Assembly: GCA_020634755.1 (NCBI GenBank)
Contig: JACKBC010000013.1
Span: 1-64,000, forward strand
DNA from: Caldilineaceae bacterium
Lineage (GTDB): Bacteria; Chloroflexota; Anaerolineae; Caldilineales; Caldilineaceae
Length of the DNA: 64,000 nt
Reading direction: 5' to 3'
Part shown: positions 60,747 through 64,000 of the stretch, in pieces
Numbering within the stretch: the first letter of the stretch is position 1
How the letters are laid out: every line of letters begins with the position of its first letter
The notes under the pieces: model-generated
Seen by the model: the letters and a program-made list of their open reading frames with translations, nothing else
Database searches by the model: none
Told to the model about the DNA's origin: nothing
Translations under genes and position numbers: made by a program

Positions 60747-63173
60747 CTATTGATGCAGATAGAGGACGACGTCTGCATCCAAGGACGAGGAGCTATTAAA
60801 TGGTGATGTAAAGAGCTGTTCGCCACCGCCATTTACCGTTCCGCCATTTACGGTTTGTCCGCTTGCCGGATGAAACCACTCAACTACAAATGAATTGCTG
60901 GCGCTGCCTAAATTTACGGTAACGTTGCCGCCTGCGGGAAGATAGACCAAAAAGGCCGCATTGGGTTCACCTGGTTTTGCCAGTGCATAGCCCGTTGAGG
61001 CCAATTCGCCGCGTGGCGTCATCTGCCCTAAGTCAATGCGCCGCGCATATTGTAGCGTTTGTCCCATGGCGCTTCGCAGGCGCGCCACGGTGGGATCGTC
61101 AAATGCAAAGCCCTCGCCACCAGTTCCGTAGGCGGCGCCATCATAGCCATCCATATAGATCGGATTTAATCCGCGTAGAAATGCGCGCCATGGGTACGTT
61201 TGATCGCCGCAGATGCCACATAAGTGGTCTGTATCGTAAACAATCACCTTTTGACCACTGGCCGCCAACGGGTCGAGATAATTGCCCGTGGGAGAAATCC
61301 AGTCGGCAGGGCTGTCGAACAAGACTTGATCGCTTCCTCCAAAGTATATGGCCGTCATGCCAATGGGATGTTGCTGCCCCTTGCTTGCCTCATATTGCCG
61401 CACAAAAGTAATCATGTGATATTGCCAGTCGGCGGAATTACCATCACTTTCGTTGCTAATTTCATAGAGAACGTTATCCAGATCGCCCACGGTGTCTATA
61501 ACTTTGCGGACGTATGCTTCTTGGCGCGCCGTGATGTTTGGGTTGTCAAGCGTATGCACCTCATTGCCGCTGCCATCGCCATTTAAGTCACCATTTATAC
61601 CGTTAATGTTGTTGGCTGCATTAAATGGATGACCCCGCCAGGGGCTTTGTGCGGCTAATCCCCCTTTGGAACTATTGATGCTCCAGCCATTAAATAGCAT
61701 GATGGATACATATATCCCGCGCGCACGCGCTTCCAGCACGCGCGCGCGCATGCGGTCAAACGTGGCCTGCTCGAACTGCGTCAGGTCGAATTTGGGCAAG
61801 CCATCTAGGGCGACGCCCGGTCCTGTCCGCTTAAAGGGCGCGGGGCTAAACCAATATTGATCGTCACTGGTTTCTACGCTCCAGCGCGATTGTTCCCAAG
61901 TCCACAGGCGGAAAAAGTTGTGATTCCGCGCCTGCAGAAAATCCAAATAGGCTGTGTAGTTGAAGGCTGGCGGTGGATTGGCTCCCCCGTTATCTTGGAA
62001 GTTGCTCCAAGTATGGGATCCCGTTAAATAAACAATTTGGCCATTGGCATCACTAAAATAGCGCGGATTTGCAGCATCAACATGCAGCGGGCCCGTTGTG
62101 GAGCCTTGAGCGGGAACCGGCGTATTGGTAGGAATCGGCGCCGGCGTCCACGTTGCTGTTGGAGTGGGCGTAAGCGTGGGCGCAGGTGTATTGGCGGCGT
62201 TGCCAGTAAGTCGCAGCTCTATCTTATCCAACTGGGCGCCATCTTCCCGCAGAAAGACGGAAACAGTGTGTTGCCCAGGAGATAGACTTAGTTTGAGTGG
62301 TGTCTTGTTTGCTTCAAAGCCGGTTGATCTGACCAGGTTCCATTTTGCGGGTGTGGAGGGGGCGCCGTCCAGCTGAATATAGAACGAATCACTGCCTGCA
62401 TCTGGCGCAACGGTCCATCCCCACAGTTCATACGTGGCCAGTGCCGATACTGTAACACAAATATCTACGCGATATTGCAAATTGGGAGAGCCAAACGATC
62501 CAAACCCGTCTGCTACCTGAACAGCCTGCCCCTGGCTGGCCTGACTAGACTGTACAATTTGGAAGGGGGCATTGAGGATGCCGCTTTCAGCTTCGGCAGT
62601 TAATCCTGAATTGCACGTCGGCGGGGCAGATTGGCCCTGGAGCTGAATTTTGTCGATCTCAGCGCCATCTTCGCGTAGATAAATCGATATAATATGTTGT
62701 CCCGCCGATAAGGTGGGTTTTAATGGCGCTTCTACGGGTTCATATGTAGTCGTAATGGGTAATGTCCAGGTAGCAGGCGTTGTGGGCTGATTGTCAATGG
62801 TCATGAAAAAAGAATTACTGCCGCCATCGGGGGCCTTTGTCCAGCCAATAATTTTATATACATCTGCCACGGCGATGGTAATGCAGATATCAATACGGTG
62901 TAGTGAATTGGCGGGGTTAAACGTGCCGGAGCCATCCGGCGTATATACGGCGCGCCCGCCACTTAAGCTGGCATCTTGGCGGATGACAAAATTGCCCGTT
63001 ATGACGCCGCTTTCGGCCTCGACGGTCAACGTGCTGTTGCAGTCGGCGGCAAATGCTTTATGGGTCAAGGTGGGCATATTGCTACTTTGGTATAGGCCAG
63101 AAATCATAAATATGCCGATTACCGATAGCCATCTGGCTAATCTGGCACATGGCAAGTGAGATGATTGCGTCAT
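60747..63173 (-). CDS. Secreted CBM-containing glycosidase-like protein (DUF4038/apiosidase-like TIM barrel)
   Basis: Exported protein of 808 residues. The start at 63173 (MTQSSHLPCARL) follows GGAG 11 nt upstream; signal peptide to about residue 43. Two tandem beta-sandwich modules of the CBM6/35 kind (TVEAESGVITGNFVIRQD; LTAEAESGILNAPFQIVQ) occupy about 45-330. A TPTPTATWTPAPIPT linker comes next, then a TIM barrel at about 370-730 with HTWSNFQDNG, FFRLWTWEQSRW, NVLYEISNESDG (acid/base Glu) and DTDHLCG. This matches DUF4038/GH140-like plant polysaccharide enzymes. A C-terminal collagen-binding-like domain (AAFLVYLPAGGNVTVNLG) follows. Confidence 0.85.
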   Translation of the reverse strand: MTQSSHLPCARLARWLSVIGIFMISGLYQSSNMPTLTHKAFAADCNSTLTVEAESGVITGNFVIRQDASLSGGRAVYTPDGSGTFNPANSLHRIDICITIAVADVYKIIGWTKAPDGGSNSFFMTIDNQPTTPATWTLPITTTYEPVEAPLKPTLSAGQHIISIYLREDGAEIDKIQLQGQSAPPTCNSGLTAEAESGILNAPFQIVQSSQASQGQAVQVADGFGSFGSPNLQYRVDICVTVSALATYELWGWTVAPDAGSDSFYIQLDGAPSTPAKWNLVRSTGFEANKTPLKLSLSPGQHTVSVFLREDGAQLDKIELRLTGNAANTPAPTLTPTPTATWTPAPIPTNTPVPAQGSTTGPLHVDAANPRYFSDANGQIVYLTGSHTWSNFQDNGGANPPPAFNYTAYLDFLQARNHNFFRLWTWEQSRWSVETSDDQYWFSPAPFKRTGPGVALDGLPKFDLTQFEQATFDRMRARVLEARARGIYVSIMLFNGWSINSSKGGLAAQSPWRGHPFNAANNINGINGDLNGDGSGNEVHTLDNPNITARQEAYVRKVIDTVGDLDNVLYEISNESDGNSADWQYHMITFVRQYEASKGQQHPIGMTAIYFGGSDQVLFDSPADWISPTGNYLDPLAASGQKVIVYDTDHLCGICGDQTYPWRAFLRGLNPIYMDGYDGAAYGTGGEGFAFDDPTVARLRSAMGQTLQYARRIDLGQMTPRGELASTGYALAKPGEPNAAFLVYLPAGGNVTVNLGSASNSFVVEWFHPASGQTVNGGTVNGGGEQLFTSPFNSSSSLDADVVLYLHQ

Positions 63174-63342
63174 ATCGAGAGTTTCTCCAAACAGGATGTG
63201 AATATGTAGGGAAGCACACATGGCTGGCCAAACGGTTTTTGCGCAGTGCCCGCTGCTTTCCCTTGAAGCTGCATAAGTCTACGCCTATTGTAGCATTTTA
63301 TGTTTACTATAATTATTACATTAGACAAGTAGGTGGTTGACA

Positions 63343-63400
63343 ATAAAAGGTCGCCCAAAGCGCCGACATCTAAATGTCAGCGCTTTGGGCGACCTTTTAT
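63343..63400 (-). terminator. Perfect 21-bp hairpin, terminator for the partial gene
   Basis: ATAAAAGGTCGCCCAAAGCGC (63343-63363) pairs perfectly with 63380-63400, with an inner GACAT/ATGTC extension. On the minus strand the stem ends in TTTTATTGTC, so it can terminate transcription from the partial gene at 63626-64000. Confidence 0.75.
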
Positions 63401-63450
63401 GACCACTGCGATATGAAAACCGGGCGTTTACGGCTTCAGCTAACGAAATA

Positions 63451-63595
63451 CTAAGTGTCTATCCATAAATTCTCTGTACCGAGCCGACCCGCCAGACACA
63501 ACACGGGGTTCACGGCCGAATGTACGGATGGCCAAACCTGTCAGGTCTCGAAGACCTGACAGGTTTAAATCGACAAGTTATTTCTGAACAGTGAC
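63451..63595 (+). repeat. Dispersed repeat with CTGTCAGGTC palindrome, copy D
   Basis: 63451-63531 aligns with 6515-6597. It is followed by AAACCTGTCAGGTCT-cga-AGACCTGACAGGTTT (63535-63567) and the tail AAATCGACAAGTTATTTCTGAACAG, which matches copy B on the opposite strand. The three parts are contiguous here and separated at 6214-6597, so this may be the complete element. Confidence 0.7.
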
Positions 63596-63625
63596 TAAAG
63601 CGATTCTAGAAAATCCCTGCCATTT

Positions 63626-64000
63626 TTATGGCGGTGAAAATTCTATGACCAATACGGGCGCCAAGTTGAAATCATTATCAAATGATTTAGCCTTGCGCTC
63701 ACCAATACCAGAAATAATAAAGCTGACGGCGTTGCCACTGGACCACCCTGGCAGGTCAATAACCTCTTGCAATAGCGCGGCCAGATTGGGCGTTTGATAC
63801 GTTTGGCCGGTCGTCCAGGCAGGGGCGTTTTCCCAAGTCGTCTCCGTCAGCGTCACAACGCGGCTCGTTAGATTGGCCGTAGTGATAGTAAATGGCGCTG
63901 AACTATCAATCTGTTCCGCCCGGATCAACAGTGTTGCCGGCTGGCTACTATCTGCATCGGCCGTGAATTCGATAAAGGCGTTTTGCACCACCGCGCCGCT
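63626..64000 (-). CDS. C-terminal part of a secreted surface protein (runs off the window)
   Basis: The frame is open to base 64000, so only the last 124 residues are visible. QNAFIEFTADADSSQPATLLIRAEQ, TTWENAPAWTTGQTYQTPNLAALLQEVIDLPGWSSGNAVSFIISG and APVLVIEFSPP match a beta-sandwich repeated in extracellular proteins of Chloroflexota and Bacteroidota. That domain typically reads '...A.IQFT.D...T...W....WTTG....TP.L...IQE....PGW..GN...'. A hairpin terminator follows. Its function cannot be told from the fragment. Confidence 0.7.
   Translation of the reverse strand, partial: SGAVVQNAFIEFTADADSSQPATLLIRAEQIDSSAPFTITTANLTSRVVTLTETTWENAPAWTTGQTYQTPNLAALLQEVIDLPGWSSGNAVSFIISGIGERKAKSFDNDFNLAPVLVIEFSPP

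Noticed and set aside
1..64000. tRNA, rRNA and well-known riboswitch classes
   Set aside because: Reading both strands showed no T-loop GGTTCGANTCC context with acceptor stem, no rRNA signature and no riboswitch core I could recognise; a tRNAscan/Infernal run would be decisive.

Overview
The window looks like a chromosomal segment of a Chloroflexota bacterium of the Anaerolineae/Caldilineae type. This is an inference from gene content and style. Secreted proteins carry Pro/Thr linkers of the TPTPTAT type. There are two ATPase-less ABC importer clusters, phytanoyl-CoA-dioxygenase-like oxygenases, an HpcH/FAH/Gfo-Idh catabolic set, a GT-C mannosyltransferase-like protein with 'tail' domains, and coding GC above 50 percent. 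No rRNA, tRNA or CRISPR array was seen, and nothing marks a plasmid or phage.

Layout. 0.2-6.1 kb: a secreted subtilisin and a two-component system. 6.9-9.5 kb: two Fe(II)/2-oxoglutarate dioxygenases and a stand-alone RarA/MgsA C-terminal domain. 9.6-13.2 kb: a lower-GC island with a GNAT acetyltransferase and two clearly decayed genes (GH16 glucanase; luciferase-like oxidoreductase). 13.4-17.9 kb: a Dpp/Opp-type ABC importer and a cupin. 18.2-24.9 kb: an unknown secreted-like protein, a catabolic operon (fumarylacetoacetase-like, HpcH/HpaI aldolase, Gfo/Idh oxidoreductase), a divergent flavin amine oxidase and a small exported protein. 24.9-31.8 kb: a triple fusion (kinase-like, M23 peptidase-like, class III aminotransferase) and a carbohydrate ABC importer. 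32-41 kb: TauE exporter, LOG protein, RecX, voltage-gated ion channel, and a TetR-HlyD-RND efflux operon. 41.5-42.9 kb: an IS110-family transposase inside an inverted-repeat unit. 43-49.6 kb: envelope proteins (SH3b/beta-propeller, EEP phosphatase, GT-C). 49.6-51.4 kb: a 2-kb region without genes, made of patterned repeats and a tandem hairpin array closed by a strong terminator. 51.5-57 kb: PfkB-type kinase, Mfd and Pth. 57-64 kb: exported proteins (CapA-like, GH140-like with CBMs, a partial surface protein).

The most unusual content is non-coding. (1) Several intercistronic gaps hold inverted repeats built from 8-nt words; the word differs at each locus but period and architecture recur. 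(2) A tandem array of about 153-bp units at 50.37-51.06 kb carries hairpins with a constant 9-nt loop on different stems, a third stem variant with a compensatory base pair just downstream, a perfect GTGA-N6-TCAC palindrome upstream and an intrinsic terminator at the end. It looks like an uncharacterised structured RNA locus. (3) An exactly 88-bp MITE family is present in three copies, two with perfect 5-bp target duplications. (4) A CTGTCAGGTC palindrome family is dispersed over the window. Coding starts were adjusted by hand where a ribosome binding site or signal peptide decided them.
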